In this document: one piece after another, positions 35,501-47,126 of the stretch
Numbering within the stretch: position 1 is the stretch's first letter
Layout: the number at the start of each line of letters is the position of its first letter
NCBI RefSeq assembly: GCF_901000735.1
Contig: NC_081545.1
Span: 27,371,513-27,435,512, forward strand
Reading direction: 5' to 3'
Length of the DNA: 64,000 nt
Source: Corylus avellana
Taxonomy: Eukaryota; Streptophyta; Magnoliopsida; Fagales; Betulaceae
Position numbers and translations under genes: made by a program
Notes under the pieces: model-generated
Seen by the model: the letters and a program-made list of their open reading frames with translations, nothing else
The model's database searches: none
What the model was told of the DNA's origin: nothing

Positions 35501-38500
35501 AGAGCCATACCTTCAGTTTGACCTGTTTCCTCATCAATTCTAACATTGACCTGTATAAAGTCCAATTAGTAGTCTATATTGTGACTTGTTATCTATAAGA
35601 ACATTAAAAACTCTTTCATGAAAGACAATCCAAGAAAGATAATTGAACAAAGCAAAAAAACCTAAAAATAGTATCATTAACAAACAACACTTCATGTAGT
35701 TTAAGGGAAAATTATTAGAGAGGTCTATGGGATTCAACCTTTTTCAAAATGCTACCAAGGGTTTAAAACTTGTTAAATCATTCCTTTAAGGTAAACGCCG
35801 TTATCAAATCACTTACTCTGTACACACTTTGTTAGGGTTTTTAATGGAGAACTATAAAAAGTTTGTGGCCACATCAAAGCAAGTAATTTATTGACATGTG
35901 TACATATTGTTGAGTCAGTACCAGTTAACTTCTTTATAATATTTAAAAAATATCACTTCAGAAAAAAAAAAAAAAACAAAAAAAAAACAAAAAAAGAGAG
36001 AGAGATACTAGATCTAAGTAAAAATCAATATCCATATTCCACAAAAGTGCATTCAGGAGAGGACTTAGGGCCTGTTTGGGATTGCATTTGAGGTGCCTAT
36101 TAACACCCAAAAAGTCCGTTTGAAGAAAAAAATATTGATTTGGTAAAAAAATTAAAAGTGCTTTTAAGTGTCCAAAAAACCTAAAAATGGCCAAAACACA
36201 CTTTTGGTAAAAGCTTAAAAATAAAGCTTTTGCCCAAAAACGCTTTTTGACTTAAAAGCTCTATTTCTCAAATGCAATCCCAAACAGATTCTTAGTAAAA
36301 TGAACAATTTAGGACAAGATACCAGGGAAATCAAGAACAGGCATTCAGCAAATACAGAATCACAAGATTTTGTAGGCTTGTGGATACAACTATAGATGCA
36401 CAGACACACACACACATCAGATACGGCCAGGTATCACCTAAAGGATGTCTATTTAGTAGTACTATTTCAATGGTGGGAAATAATTCCTCAGCCTAGTCTT
36501 CAATTTAAGCTTTCCCAAAAATCAAAAAGTGAGGCAGACTGTACAAAATGCTACTAAAGCAATTTAGAAAGAACTCCAACAAACATACTTCAGCTCGTTA
36601 TTGCCTTCTGCTGAGTCCAATTGGGCTCATAGAGGCCAGCTGACAGCTATCACAGATATTTTATAAAAGAGAAAGCGGGAAAAAGAAGGAAAAAAAGTCT
36701 GATGTAGAAGAAAGTACCAAATCATGCTCTTCCAGTTCTCTGCTAGGTTTTTTAGACTCGACCCAATCCTAACAAAAATTTAAGGAGACCATCAATTGAA
36801 GGTTGGAGTGTTGAAATAGAACATTAAAACTTACAAGAAGAGAACTATCAGAATCAAACCTGTTGTTGCTGTAATTTGGCATTCATATCCTCTGCAACCT
36901 TGGTGTAGTAAGTGCTGTTATTGTGAACAAATTGCATTGATAATTGTTAACAATATTTCATGCACTTCAATTGCCGCAGGTTGTGCTTCGAATTACCTCT
37001 TCTCCATTAATTTGGTAGATAAGTTGGCTCTTTCTTGTTGAATGAGCTCAAATGTCTGTTTATTAATGAATCAGGGTTAAAACCAAGAAAATAGCACATA
37101 GGTACCAAACTGTTTGTCCAGTGACTAATTAATCTTGTGAAATACATCCTTATTTGTCAAAAAAAAAAAAAAAAAAAAACTGTATGTGGTATCCCTTATA
37201 TGCAAACCATTTCTACCTCTCAAAGCCTAGTATAAGGTTATTGAGTCGTTAAGGATCATGATTCTCAAATCAGTTTCTCTTGTTTAACACCCCCATTTAC
37301 CCCTCTCGAGGTAGTCCACTGAAAAGTAACAAAGTAACCTTCAGTGAAACATGTTTATTTTTCACTTACTTACAAGTTAATTTGGGCTTTAGAATGTCTT
37401 GAGTGGCGGGTTGTCCTTCTCGTACAAAATTAAAGGATCTCTTTTCTTTTTTTTCTTTGTTCTTTTTTCTTTTTGTACAATTGTTAAGTTCCACGGTACT
37501 CAAATGAACCTTTTGCTCAGATTATACAATTCACAGCTAATTATTAACTCTTGAGTATCTGTACTACAAAGAATCTAACTATGTACAGAAGAAGCAAATA
37601 ATGAAATAATGACATTAAGAAGTAGAATATTACACTTGCATAAACATACCAGGTAAAAAAGGAAGTATTATTATGACAATCTTTCTTCTGACTACCAATC
37701 TATGAACATCTTATTGTACAGTTGGTACATTGAAGGAAGGGTAGCTATTGAGCAGGTGCCTATGTTGCTAGGCGTATTAGCTCTCCGTGTATAAGCATGG
37801 CACAGATATTAAGCAAGTTAGTGTGTACACAAAATGGACAGCATCCCTAGAATGCTAAGCATCACTTTTTCCCAGAAAAGAGACAAGTACGTCATCACAA
37901 AATAAGAGGCTTTCTTTCAAATATTAATTACTTCTTTGTATATGTTTCTGAGCTATCTTGAGCAACACATGTATTTACGACTAGAGGCTTGAACATAGAC
38001 ATGTGTGCGCGCACACAGGGGAGGGGGCACCTGCGTAAGCGAGGATGAATCAGACTCCAGAGAGGCAAACTTTCTCTGTTTTTCCAAAATCTTTGAGCAT
38101 ATTTGACCCTTCGCCTTCATCATTAGCTCAGTATCTTCTTTAAGTTGCTTTGTTTCAGATTTTGCTGCAAAATAATGATAAAAAGCTTAGAATGTTAGCA
38201 AACAAGGATAAAAATTAGACAGCTTTAACGAAGAGATGCATTTCATATGCTTTTCATTCCAGAATTCAATAAATTTATCTAACTCGAATGCTGAAATAAA
38301 GAATGCAGAATAACGACAATAATATTGATGATGATAATAATAGCAACAACAACAACAACAATAAATACAATATTAACAATAATAAGCATCGGAAATAACT
38401 GCAAAATTATAAAAACGAAAAATAGTACTCATTCCAAACTACTCTGTAAATAATCATGGCTTGAAAACCTTAATCATTGAGAAATAAAACAAGAAGAAAA

Positions 38501-39056
38501 ATAAAATAGCACGCAGAGAGTACAGAATCAAGAAGGCCTCTAACAGTTCCAAAGAAATTAAACCTCTCCGTTACTCCGTATACTCTAGATTAAACAAGCC
38601 AAAGGAAGAGATATAGGCCACTGGCAAATTTATGTTTATTTTTCAAGATCCATAATATTCCTTACAAATCTTCATTCATTTAACCAGACAAAATACTACA
38701 ATATGTTCAGCCTAATATGCATCAGAATTTTTCAGAAAAATCAGTATGAAAAACTTGCACATACATTGACACTGTAGTACATACATGTAGGAAAACAATG
38801 TGAAGATAATTAAGCAGGCTAACCAGAATTGAGATCGTTTTCCATGGTTTGAATAGTGGTTAACTGCATTTGCTCTTCGACAGAAATCTTCGCCGCTTGA
38901 TCCTCCACATCTGTCAATATTCATTTCAGTCATTGTTACAAATCGCTGTAACTCTATCGAATCCTCTTAATTACTCTTCTGATTTTGAGAGAGAGAGAGA
39001 GAGGTACCGTTCATCTGAGAGCGCAAAGTCTTCATGTACTGCAAGTACTCGTCCAT
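32579..39056 (-). CDS. Coiled-coil protein of unknown function, 12 exons
   Basis: Exons in coding order: 39056-39008, 38910-38824, 38164-38031, 37055-36997, 36914-36860, 36768-36718, 35550-35511, 35042-35002, 34930-34826, 33656-33609, 33224-33105, 32662-32579. They sum to 873 bases, 290 residues; all junctions are GT-AG and keep frame. The protein starts MDEYLQYMKTLRSQMNDVED and is rich in Lys, Glu, Gln, Leu and Met with heptad-like spacing over most of its length (roughly 15-145 and 175-260), then ends in a short Cys-containing tail, LPVKCACGEEYKVCVDLCV. No enzyme motif, signal peptide or membrane segment is seen. The acceptor just before the ATG suggests a 5'-UTR intron. The 5' part is repeated in inverted orientation at 49797 and 56652. 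I do not recognise the family; a structural or chromosome/cytoskeleton role would be guesswork. Confidence 0.8.
34438..34931 (-). repeat. Tandem duplication containing exon 9 of the coiled-coil gene
   Basis: A unit of about 246 bases occurs twice (about 34438-34684 and 34685-34931). Each holds intron sequence (AATATTTACATGCTTGATAG) plus an exon-9-like block. The copy at 34826-34930 keeps an in-frame acceptor (TAATAG before GGGAATGGA). The copy at about 34582-34680 keeps the GTTACC donor, but its left context is GCTAATGGAG, so an AG acceptor in the correct phase is missing. The second block differs at a few codons (NLAK for NSAK, FELIMENRK for FQLIMENSK). It is probably unused or a cryptic alternative exon. 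Confidence 0.75.
36068..36291. mobile_element. Tourist-like MITE in intron 6 of the coiled-coil gene
   Basis: A 224-base foldback with ends GGGCCTGTTTGGGATTGCAT and ATGCAATCCCAAACAGATTC, flanked by TTA on both sides (36065-36067 and 36292-36294). TTA target duplication and G-rich ends point to PIF/Harbinger. The same element sits at the matching place of copy C. Confidence 0.85.
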
Positions 39057-39930
39057 CTGCGAATTCACAGAGAAATGCAATTCAGATCAAAATTCTGTTC
39101 TTTGAATTGGAACCAAAATAGGTTTTACTGAGAGAGAAAGGGAAATATTCTATTTAATTTAATCAAACCAACCTTACGATTGCTCCAGAGAGACAGAGAG
39201 AGAGAGAGAGAGAGAGTTTTTAGCCTTCTAGGTCTTCGGGAAATGAGTAAATAGTAGACTGGAGAAACTTTTGGAGGGAAAAAGCAGTTATAGTAGATTC
39301 ACCACCGCTGCGTTGTATGGGTTACCGCTCTCAACGAAGTATGATATGGGAACAATGACTGTGGGCTGAGCAACAGGCTTCCAGAAGTACCGCATCCGTT
39401 GGGCCATAAGCCTTCAACAATAGCACATCATCTGGGCCGCAAGCTCCAAGTGGGATGGTTCAAAAGTGCGTAGGCCTCTCGGCAACAGACTTCCTTTGAT
39501 CATTTTTATAAGAGAAATTATCGCGGTCAATATTTTCATTTTTAGAGAATATTTTTAATTTCTTACACTGACTTCAATATTGTATCTAAAACCTTTTGAT
39601 TCGGGATCCCCTATGTTAACCATAATGTTGTAAATGATGCTACAGTTGAAGCTATAATCTTGTCCTCACCCAAAATAAGAGAAGCTAAGCCAAAAGATAA
39701 GATAAAGCCAGAGAATAACATTGATCATTAGATTATTTTACTTTTCACAAACATGATCCATATACATAGTCTGGTAAGTAATTCATAAAATAAATTTTAG
39801 TCTCTATAATTAGGAATCTCAACAATTTTCTTAGATTTTGTATGGGTAGGGGACTGATCGAGTTCCTTTTACAACCTCCTATATTCTCGTGCACTTGCAA
39901 CTTAATTTGGAGGAGATTTCGTTCAATCTA
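39057..39930 (-). promoter_or_regulatory. 5' region of the coiled-coil gene
   Basis: Upstream sequence shared with 48960-49796 (copy B) and 55810-56651 (copy C). A (GA)n run at about 39190-39215 is the CT-rich leader on the gene strand, and GTAAG in the leader could be the donor of a 5'-UTR intron ending at CGCAG before the ATG. No distinct TATA box was fixed. Confidence 0.45.
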
Positions 39931-40030
39931 NNNNNNNNNNNNNNNNNNNNNNNNNNNNNNNNNNNNNNNNNNNNNNNNNNNNNNNNNNNNNNNNNNNNNN
40001 NNNNNNNNNNNNNNNNNNNNNNNNNNNNNN
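39931..40030. other. Assembly gap (100 N)
   Basis: Exactly 100 N, the conventional placeholder for a gap of unknown size. Sequence on the left belongs to duplicated copy A; sequence on the right is unrelated. Confidence 0.99.
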
Positions 40031-40230
40031 TCAAATACTACAAACTAAAACACGTGGATTTGAAGCAGGAGAATACTCAGCTGAAAAAGATGATGTTATC
40101 TTACGCAGAATACTTGGGACCAAAGATGCTAGAAATGGAGAAGAATACCGAGCGTCTCCAGCGACAGCACGAAAAACTCCGGGTCGATGTTCAGGGATGT
40201 TGCAAGTCTCTCCGCACACGCTCTAGTCAG
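40031..40230 (+). pseudogene. Orphan coiled-coil exon, 5' part lost in gap
   Basis: An open frame runs from the gap to 40230: KYYKLKHVDLKQENTQLKKM, then a YAEYLGPKMLEMEKNTERL stretch and QRQHEKLRVDVQGCCKSLRT. It ends at CAG followed by a consensus GTACCT donor. If spliced to the AG at about 40315 the next codons are AAA TAA, which would end the protein. It looks like the last coding exons of a helical, coiled-coil protein whose start is missing from the assembly. The parent gene was not recognised. Partial gene or fragment; I cannot decide which. Confidence 0.5.
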
Positions 40231-40395
40231 GTACCTCATTAGAAATAAATATTCTCTTTGATAATTCAATTATATAAATATACGATTATGCTCATACTAG
40301 GTTTTCTCTGTGCAGAAATAATCTTCCTGGAGCAGCTCTGAGGAATCATCTGCTCATCATTACCACGTATCTCTTTATGCAACAAATTCCCTTCT

Positions 40396-40430
<35 letters not shown>

Positions 40431-40559
40431 GACACTGGTATGTAATATTATAAGGAGCTTGTTCTCCAAACATTTCTTTTCGTAATCATTCAGTGCTCAT
40501 TCAATATTCATTATGAAATCATTCTGTCATTGTAATAACTTCCTTTAAACAAACAATCT

Positions 40560-41810
40560 GTTTAAAAAAAGTTAATCACTCAATAAAACATCTAAGTATG
40601 CACCATCACATGTTTTCAACCTCTAAAATACCTTAATATCATGGAACATATATCTTATAAGAGAAATTTAGATCATGTCCCTATATTATATCACTGTATC
40701 ATATTGTCTTTCAACTCTTACCTTTATGCTTCAATTTACCTCAAGAATAATAATCCATTATCTTTACTTAGTAAAAGAAAATTATATCAAAAGCTTTGGC
40801 ATGTAACTAAAATTTCTCATAATTTCATATCCACTAATGCCTCAAAATTTTGAATATTATCCACAACCTAGGAGCATCAATTCATCCTCAAAACTTTAAG
40901 CATCACTTCAATATAATTTACCTCAATTACAGAAAACCTAGCACCTCAAATTCTAAGAATCACCTCAAAGATTTCATGAATTGTACTTTAAAGTCATCAC
41001 AATCATTTGAAAATATCAAAATCCTTAAACCACAACTTTATATATCAAAATATCTTATAGATTCTAGGGTATACCTCATTTGCATTTATCCCTGCAATAC
41101 TTAGGTATTCACTTCATGCCACTACGTAATTCTTATTCATCAATCCATATATTATAACATCAATCATAGTATCATTATTGTCATCGACCAAACCTTAGCC
41201 ATTACCAAAAACTCATATAAACTCTTATATCATTAATTCAGTTCAAGAATCATTTCACAACCGACATCCATAAGACCATTTATTACCAAATCACTTACAC
41301 AATTTGTCTCACAACCTAAATCCATAAAACCATTTTGTCGCCAAGTTAATTTCACAAATCATCTCGCAACCTAAATCTATAAAATCATCATACGATTTTT
41401 AAATCATGATCAATAATCTTTTCTAAATCCTTGAGACACCTTAAAATATACCCTTATCAATCGATACTCTAGAAAACTGCCGCAAATCCAAATAGGCAGA
41501 TACTATGGATCACAACCTATCTATAAAATAAAAATTCATCTCCGTCATTAACATGATCACAATAATAAAATCCTCCAAATTAATCACACTAGGATGATTT
41601 TTGTTTTTGTTTTTGTTTTTTTTTTTTTTTTTTTTAACAAAAAATTAACCATTAGAAAAATGTTCATGCATCATTTATTAGAGACCACACAACAATGCAC
41701 ACTCTACTTGGCCGGAATGTGGCTTCTCATTAACCCCCCAAATTTTTTTTTTTTTTTTTTTTTTTGAAAAATCTGCCAGAACCTTATAACCTTTGCTCTG
41801 ATACCAAAAT
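40560..41810 (-). mobile_element. Non-coding interior next to the LTR (LARD-like)
   Basis: A long AT-rich stretch with strong strand asymmetry (C over G on the plus strand) and no gag or pol motif on either strand. It ends at the primer-binding site (41806-41795, complement reads TGGTATCAGAGC). The layout suits a large non-autonomous retrotransposon derivative whose interior is non-coding. The far end is not defined. Confidence 0.5.
41795..41806 (-). promoter_or_regulatory. Primer-binding site for initiator-Met tRNA
   Basis: GCTCTGATACCA on the plus strand is the exact complement of TGGTATCAGAGC, the 3' end match to initiator-Met tRNA. It lies 4 bases from the LTR edge, as in active LTR retrotransposons on the minus strand. 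Confidence 0.85.
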
Positions 41811-43279
41811 TGTAACATCCCCAGCCCGTTAAGGCTGAGTTTGCCACTTTTCTTCTTTTACAACAAAAGTTTTTGCAAAGATCTATAAGGTCTATCAGAG
41901 TACTTGATTTTAAAGGATACGAAAAATGTATAAAACATTATTCAAGAGATTTTATTACAAGCGAAATTAGAAAACATTAAATTTTAGTTGCGGAATATCA
42001 TATCATTACAATAACTTATATGAAAAGACTTTGAAAATTAATAATTATTCCCACCCCATTCTGGCCTCCTATTCCAGCATCCTTTCTACCTGAAAACAAG
42101 AAATAAAACTGAATGAGCCCAAAGGGGGCCCAGCAAGTAAAATCCACAACCATAAATAGTTTTACTCCTTGTTCTCAGTTTTGAAAATCGTTTTCGCAAA
42201 TAAATATAATTCTAGCTATAATAATATCTGTATGTACGGTTGCATCTCCCGTAACATATACATACTATTACATCTAGTAATAGCTCATCGTTGTAAATCA
42301 TCTTTATAAATCATCATCATAATGCATCATTATAAATAATCTCTGTAAATCATCATAGCATATCATCGTTGAAAATATAGTATCATTTTCTCATAATAAG
42401 GCCCATGTACACTATTACCCCTGTGCACGAGGGTTGTGGGTCCTGTGACCATGGCACTGAACTGAGGCCTCAGCCATGCCCGACCGTCAATTAACTCTTT
42501 CTTGGTGCACTCAACGGTCTAGTTGATGGAATACCACCTTCTGGCATAGCCTCCTTCAGTGGTTTCGCCTCCATCCGAGTATCGGTACCGAACTCTCATC
42601 TTCACTTATCTTGGGGCCAAAATACTCTCCTCCATACACGTGCCCTCATTTCATAAACATTTAACTCATTTCTTGTACTTTTCTTTGTACTTCTTTTGAT
42701 GCATCTTTAGGGCAACATGTACGAGGGTTTATCATCATTCTTCTTTCTTATAATCATCATCATTTCTCAACTTTCTTTTCTTAAAATGGAAACTTTTCCA
42801 AATATAAACTTGTTGTGCTTAAAAAGCATTTAAAGAAATATAAACTTTCTAAATAATTCTTTTAGAAATCCTTCATGCATGCAACATATCTCCATGACAG
42901 GTAAATAAAATAATCATTTACAGTTTGATACAATAATATATAAATAGCATGACAAGAATATATAAATAGCATGACATGAAGTAATTTTAGAAGGGGTAGT
43001 GAATTTACTTACCTCTAGACTGAAGCTAAAAGTGGTATGAAGGAATCTAGTTGCTCCAATATGACTAACACCAATAGTATATCTTTTGAAACTAATTTCT
43101 AAAGTCCGCTATCTCTTGTGTTCTTTCTTTCTTGTAGCGCTTGGTCTCGCCCTTTCTCTCTCTGTTCTGAGTAAACACTCTTAGAAAGAAGAAAGACCGA
43201 GTAAAAAGCGGAAGAATGAAGAATATATGCAAGAGATGGGAGAGGAGATGAGTGGTGAAAATTCTGAAGGAGAAGAGCT

Positions 43280-43289
43280 CTATTTATAG
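43280..43289 (-). promoter_or_regulatory. LTR TATA box
   Basis: CTATAAATAG on the minus strand inside the LTR, followed by purine-rich leader sequence. This is the likely start of element transcription toward lower coordinates. Confidence 0.6.
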
Positions 43290-43303
43290 GAGAAAATCAA
43301 ATA

Positions 43304-43446
43304 CTATTCCACCAACCCTACACTATTCCACCAACCCTATACTATTCCACCAACCCTACACTATTCCACCAACCCTTTACTATTTCACCAACCCTATACT
43401 ATTCCACCAACCCTACACTATTCCACCAACCCTACACTATTCCACC
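43304..43446. repeat. 19-base minisatellite in the LTR promoter
   Basis: Seven full units of CTATTCCACCAACCCTACA with a partial eighth, varying mostly at the last three bases, are followed by two copies of a 30-base CTTCAATTTACAATTATACC-type unit (to about 43500). It lies just upstream of the LTR TATA box on the minus strand, where enhancer repeats often occur in plant LTRs. A chance Pro/Thr-rich frame crosses it. Confidence 0.9.
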
Positions 43447-43664
43447 TTCAATTTACAATTATACCCTCATTCTATCTTCAATTTACAATTATACCCTCAT
43501 TTTACTATTTCACCAACCCTATACTATTTCAACAATTACCATTCTCTAATTACCACTCTCATAAATTTCCCAAGAATTAAAATCCTTAGCTATAATGGAT
43601 ATTAAAATAACATCATTATCAAAATAATCTATTTAAATAGCTTTGAAAATTCTGGGACACTACA

Positions 43665-44610
43665 CTTATGACTTATGAGTTATGTCATATTATATATGTA
43701 TTATTTATTATTATATAATCATATGATTTAATGATCAAGTCATCATGTGATATAATCATATCAATTATAGTGATAATATATAAATTACTAAAATTATAAT
43801 GATAATACATTAATACTTAAAATGTGTTTATAAGTAACACATTGGTCATTGTTTAATCCAATGTCAATTACTTAATTTGATACTATGCGAATCACATCAT
43901 CATTGTACATTAATAATATGATTCATTTGAAGTCTTGAATAAAGTATTTGAATTGTCATCGAATCATATGATTAAGTATTGATATTATACATTTATATTA
44001 TTCATATACATATGTAGACTTATATAGACTTATAACATATATAGACTTATAAGTTTATAACATACATTGGAAATAAATCTCTAGATATTTAATTGTTGTA
44101 TTAGTATGAATTGGTATACTTATGAGTTATGTCATATTATATATGTATAATTTGTTATTATATAATCAAATGATTTAATGATCAATCTCATGTGATATAA
44201 TTATATAAATTATAGTGATAATATATTAATACTCAAATTGTGATTTAATTATTTTTTAAAAAAAATTGTGATTTAATGATCAAATGATTATATCATATAA
44301 TCATATAAATTATAGTGATAATATATTAATACTCAAATTGTGATTTAATTATTTTTTAAAAAAAATTGTGATTTAATTATCAAGTGATTATGTTATATGT
44401 ATAAATATTTTTATAATTATAATTATAAAAATATATTATATAAAAAAGCGGTTAGCGGTTAGCGGTTACGGTTAGTAGACCCAATAACCACTAATCGCTA
44501 ACCGATAGACGGTTATAACGGTTAGGCGGTTAGCGGTTAATGCGGTTAGGCGGTTGGCGGTTATAACGGTTAGCGGTTAGCGGGCGGTTTTTAACCGCCC
44601 GCCTTTGCAC
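43665..44610. mobile_element. Terminal region of a hAT-like element
   Basis: From 44445 to 44605 there are dense GCGGTTAGCGGTTA motifs in both orientations, ending GCACCCCTA, the standard right end of plant hAT elements (TAGGGGTGC at the left). The body to the left is very AT-rich with internal repeats: GTGATTTAATTATTTTTTAA at 44241 and 44341, and the TTATGAGTTATGTCATATTA block at 43675 and 44122. The left terminus is missing. The retrotransposon LTR abuts at 43664, so it may have inserted into the hAT element. Confidence 0.6.
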
Positions 44611-45705
44611 CCCTATTGGGAAGTAAGAGGGAAAGAGAGGTGCTTTTAATTTTTAACCTGGATTGATGAAGCGGCAACTTTTGAGCCATTCATTAGCATC
44701 GAGCGATCACAACCTGACAAATTGTGTGAGTGGTTCAGTTAACCTTATAATCAACTAGAAGAATTAGTTAAATCACTTTTATAATCATATCATGTTAATT
44801 AATTTGTAAAAAATTTATAATAAACTTCGTACTACCCCAACAACATTACTGTTCTTTTGAATGTAACACCTTTTTTTAAAAAAAAAACAAATAAATAAAT
44901 AAAAAATCATGATTGAGATGCTAAAATATGAAAGGTATCCATCATTCATTAATTGCATCTTTCTAACAAACAACCATTGACATTGACTGCTAGAGGGACA
45001 AAATTAATATATTTAACTAAAAAGCCATCTTATAACATCTGTTAGAAATGCTCTTAGATATATTTCGGAACAACTCTCTCCAAAAGCTAGCAGAACCATT
45101 TTTGAAATTACAAAATAAGTCCTTGACATTTCTAAGAACTTAATTTGCAGAAAAAATTATGTAAAAATTTGTATATTATATAGTTTTCCCTTCGAAAACA
45201 TTTTGTTTCCAAATACCCCAAAATATAAAATAATAGCTTACATCGATTCATTTAACAGTTTCATATAAGTTGTCCTTAAATGAGTAACTTCATATATTAT
45301 TGCCTTTCCTTCTTAGGAAAGGGTAGTGGGCCGAATCAACTTCCATTGGTACCAAAAGCGAAACCAATGATGGTAATCATGCAAACTAGCAGTGTCCATA
45401 GTGGACAAAAAATTGCAGCAAATCGAATTTGTAGTTAATTCATATAAACTAATATAATAAAATAATGTATATCCCTTAATATATAAGAAGCACATGCTAT
45501 TTTTTAATAACATGTACATTATTAAAAAATAACATGTACTTTTTACATGTTAATGAACACATGCCAATTTATTAAATGAATTTGTACGTTGATATATGGC
45601 CCACATGGCCATAAGGTGACGAGCCTCTTTTATATGGACAATTTTTTAAAATTTCAACCGACAGAAGATGAAGGTGGCCTAAAAGGACATTTACGAATTG
45701 AGTGG

Positions 45706-45876
45706 TGATATAAAATACACCAGTGTGAGTGAACAGCACTCATACTGATGTACTTTATAATATTATTTTTTTAATATTATTTTTTATTGTTCACTGACAC
45801 TAGTGTACTTTATAATATTATTTTTTTTTATCAAAAAGTACACTAGCGCTGTTTACTCACCACGCTTGTGTACTCT
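45706..45876. mobile_element. Small foldback MITE (copy B)
   Basis: TACACCAGTGTGAGTGAACAGC... at the left is answered by the inverted GCGCTGTTTACTCACC...GTGTAC at the right, around a TAATATTATTTTTT loop. The same element lies at about 52536-52706 in copy C. Confidence 0.6.
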
Positions 45877-46515
45877 AATTCACGACTCTTAGGAATTAGG
45901 ACCACTTAACTTTTACGTTGGAAGATTTTATAGGTCAGGTTCATTGCACTCTTATGCATTCTTTCTCTCTCATTGAATTAGATTTGATGTCAGAGTTTTG
46001 TCTGTATTGATTATATTGTTGGACCACGCCTCCCAATAGGAAACTTGCCTGTGCGAAGGAAACAAGAAAGAGAAAGAAAAAAAATGCGGAAGAGAGTGGA
46101 CCAAGGGGAGGCATTTCTGCTATTCATCTAAACAATACTAAAAAAAATTTCAAGAGAAGGGAAGATGTAAGATATTAAGATGAACTTCAAAAGGAGAGAA
46201 GATTTAGATTTAGCTTTAATTCACGACTCTTAGGAATTAGGACCACTCAACTTTTACGTTGGAAGATTTTATAGGTCAGGCTCACTGCACTCTTATGCTT
46301 TCTTTCTCTCTCATTGAATTAGATTTGATGTCAGAGTTTTGTTTGTATTGATTATATTGTTGGACCACGCCTCCCAACAGGAAACTTGCTTGTGCGAAGG
46401 AAACAAGAAAGAGAAAAAAAAATGTGGAAGAGAGTGGACCAAGGGGAGGCATTTCCACTTTTCATCTAAACAACATTAAGAAGAACTTCAAGAGAAGGGA
46501 AGATCTAAATTTAGA
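45876..46515. repeat. Tandem duplication, 341-base period (copy B)
   Basis: TAATTCACGACTCTTAGGAA starts at 45876 and again at 46217; both units continue through GGACCACGCCTCCCAA and GAGTGGACCAAGGGGAGG. The units differ at scattered bases. Copy C has the same duplication at 52706 and 53047, so it predates the B/C split. Confidence 0.9.
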
Positions 46516-47115
46516 TCTTCTCTCCTCCCTTTTTATGGTAGTAGTGCTTGGTGTTTTTTTCTGTAGGCTCCACCGGTTTTCTTTAGATCTAGTTTGTAGA
46601 TCCAGATCTAGTCTATTCAACTTTAGATCTGATCGTTTTCTTCAGTCAAGACCTGTCTTTCGAAAGGATGTCTAAGATGTCGTGCTTCTCCATTGATGCT
46701 TGTGAGAGTTTTTGTTTTTGTTTTTTGTTGTTGTTGTTTTTATTTTATAGTCCTAGCCGTTGAGCTGAGGACGTGAATAATGCTTTTGGTTTTCAGGTCA
46801 AGAGGGGAATGGTTTGGGTGTGAGTTTTTTGCTCATACCTGAAAAATGGCTTCCTGTGCTACCTGAAGGAGTCTGTGTTAGTAGATTTGTTCTATAATCT
46901 GAAGATCAGGCTGTGATAACGAATATTTGACGTCATAAATTGCTTTTTCATTGCAAGATCTATTATGTTTTTGATTTTTTGACGTGTAATCTTTTAGCTT
47001 CGGTTATGATCTTGTAGAACTGTATGTTCTGTGATTGTAAGAGCTTTTATGCTCTTGAATATTATTAATGAAATTAGATTGATTTTCCCTTAAAAGAAAA
47101 AGAAAAAGAAAAAAA
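46051..47115 (+). mobile_element. Truncated LINE-like retroposon with target duplication (copy B)
   Basis: GAAACTTGCCT occurs just before (46040-46050) and just after (47116-47126) the stretch. The 3' end, ATTATTAATGAAA followed by CCCTTAAAAG(AAAAAG)n, looks like a plant LINE tail. No ORF2 domain is present, so it is a strongly 5'-truncated copy. A copy of the flank is also found inside (46380), a result of the 341-base tandem duplication, which makes the 5' limit uncertain. Confidence 0.5.
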
Positions 47116-47126
47116 GAAACTTGCCT

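Larger units (their letters stand above)
41811..43664 (-). repeat. 5' LTR of a minus-strand LTR retrotransposon, 1.85 kb
   Basis: On the minus strand it runs from TGTAGTGTCCCAGAA to GGATGTTACA, giving TG...CA ends, and is followed by the primer-binding site. It carries a TATA box (CTATAAATAG, complement of 43280-43289) about 375 bases in, downstream of a minisatellite. The outer 97 bases recur almost unchanged at 62838-62934. Length and ends resemble plant gypsy-type LTRs; no polymerase is present to confirm the class. Confidence 0.8.

Noticed and set aside
43304..43446. Regularly spaced repeats resembling a CRISPR array
   Set aside because: Units are contiguous 19-mers without unique spacers, inside a plant retrotransposon LTR.
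43252..43605. 117-residue Pro/Thr-rich frame
   Set aside because: It is the translation of the 19-base minisatellite and flanks, on the strand opposite to element transcription.
46424..46675. 83-residue frame repeated in copies B and C (53169-53513)
   Set aside because: Its conservation only reflects the duplication; no domain and the start context differ between the copies.
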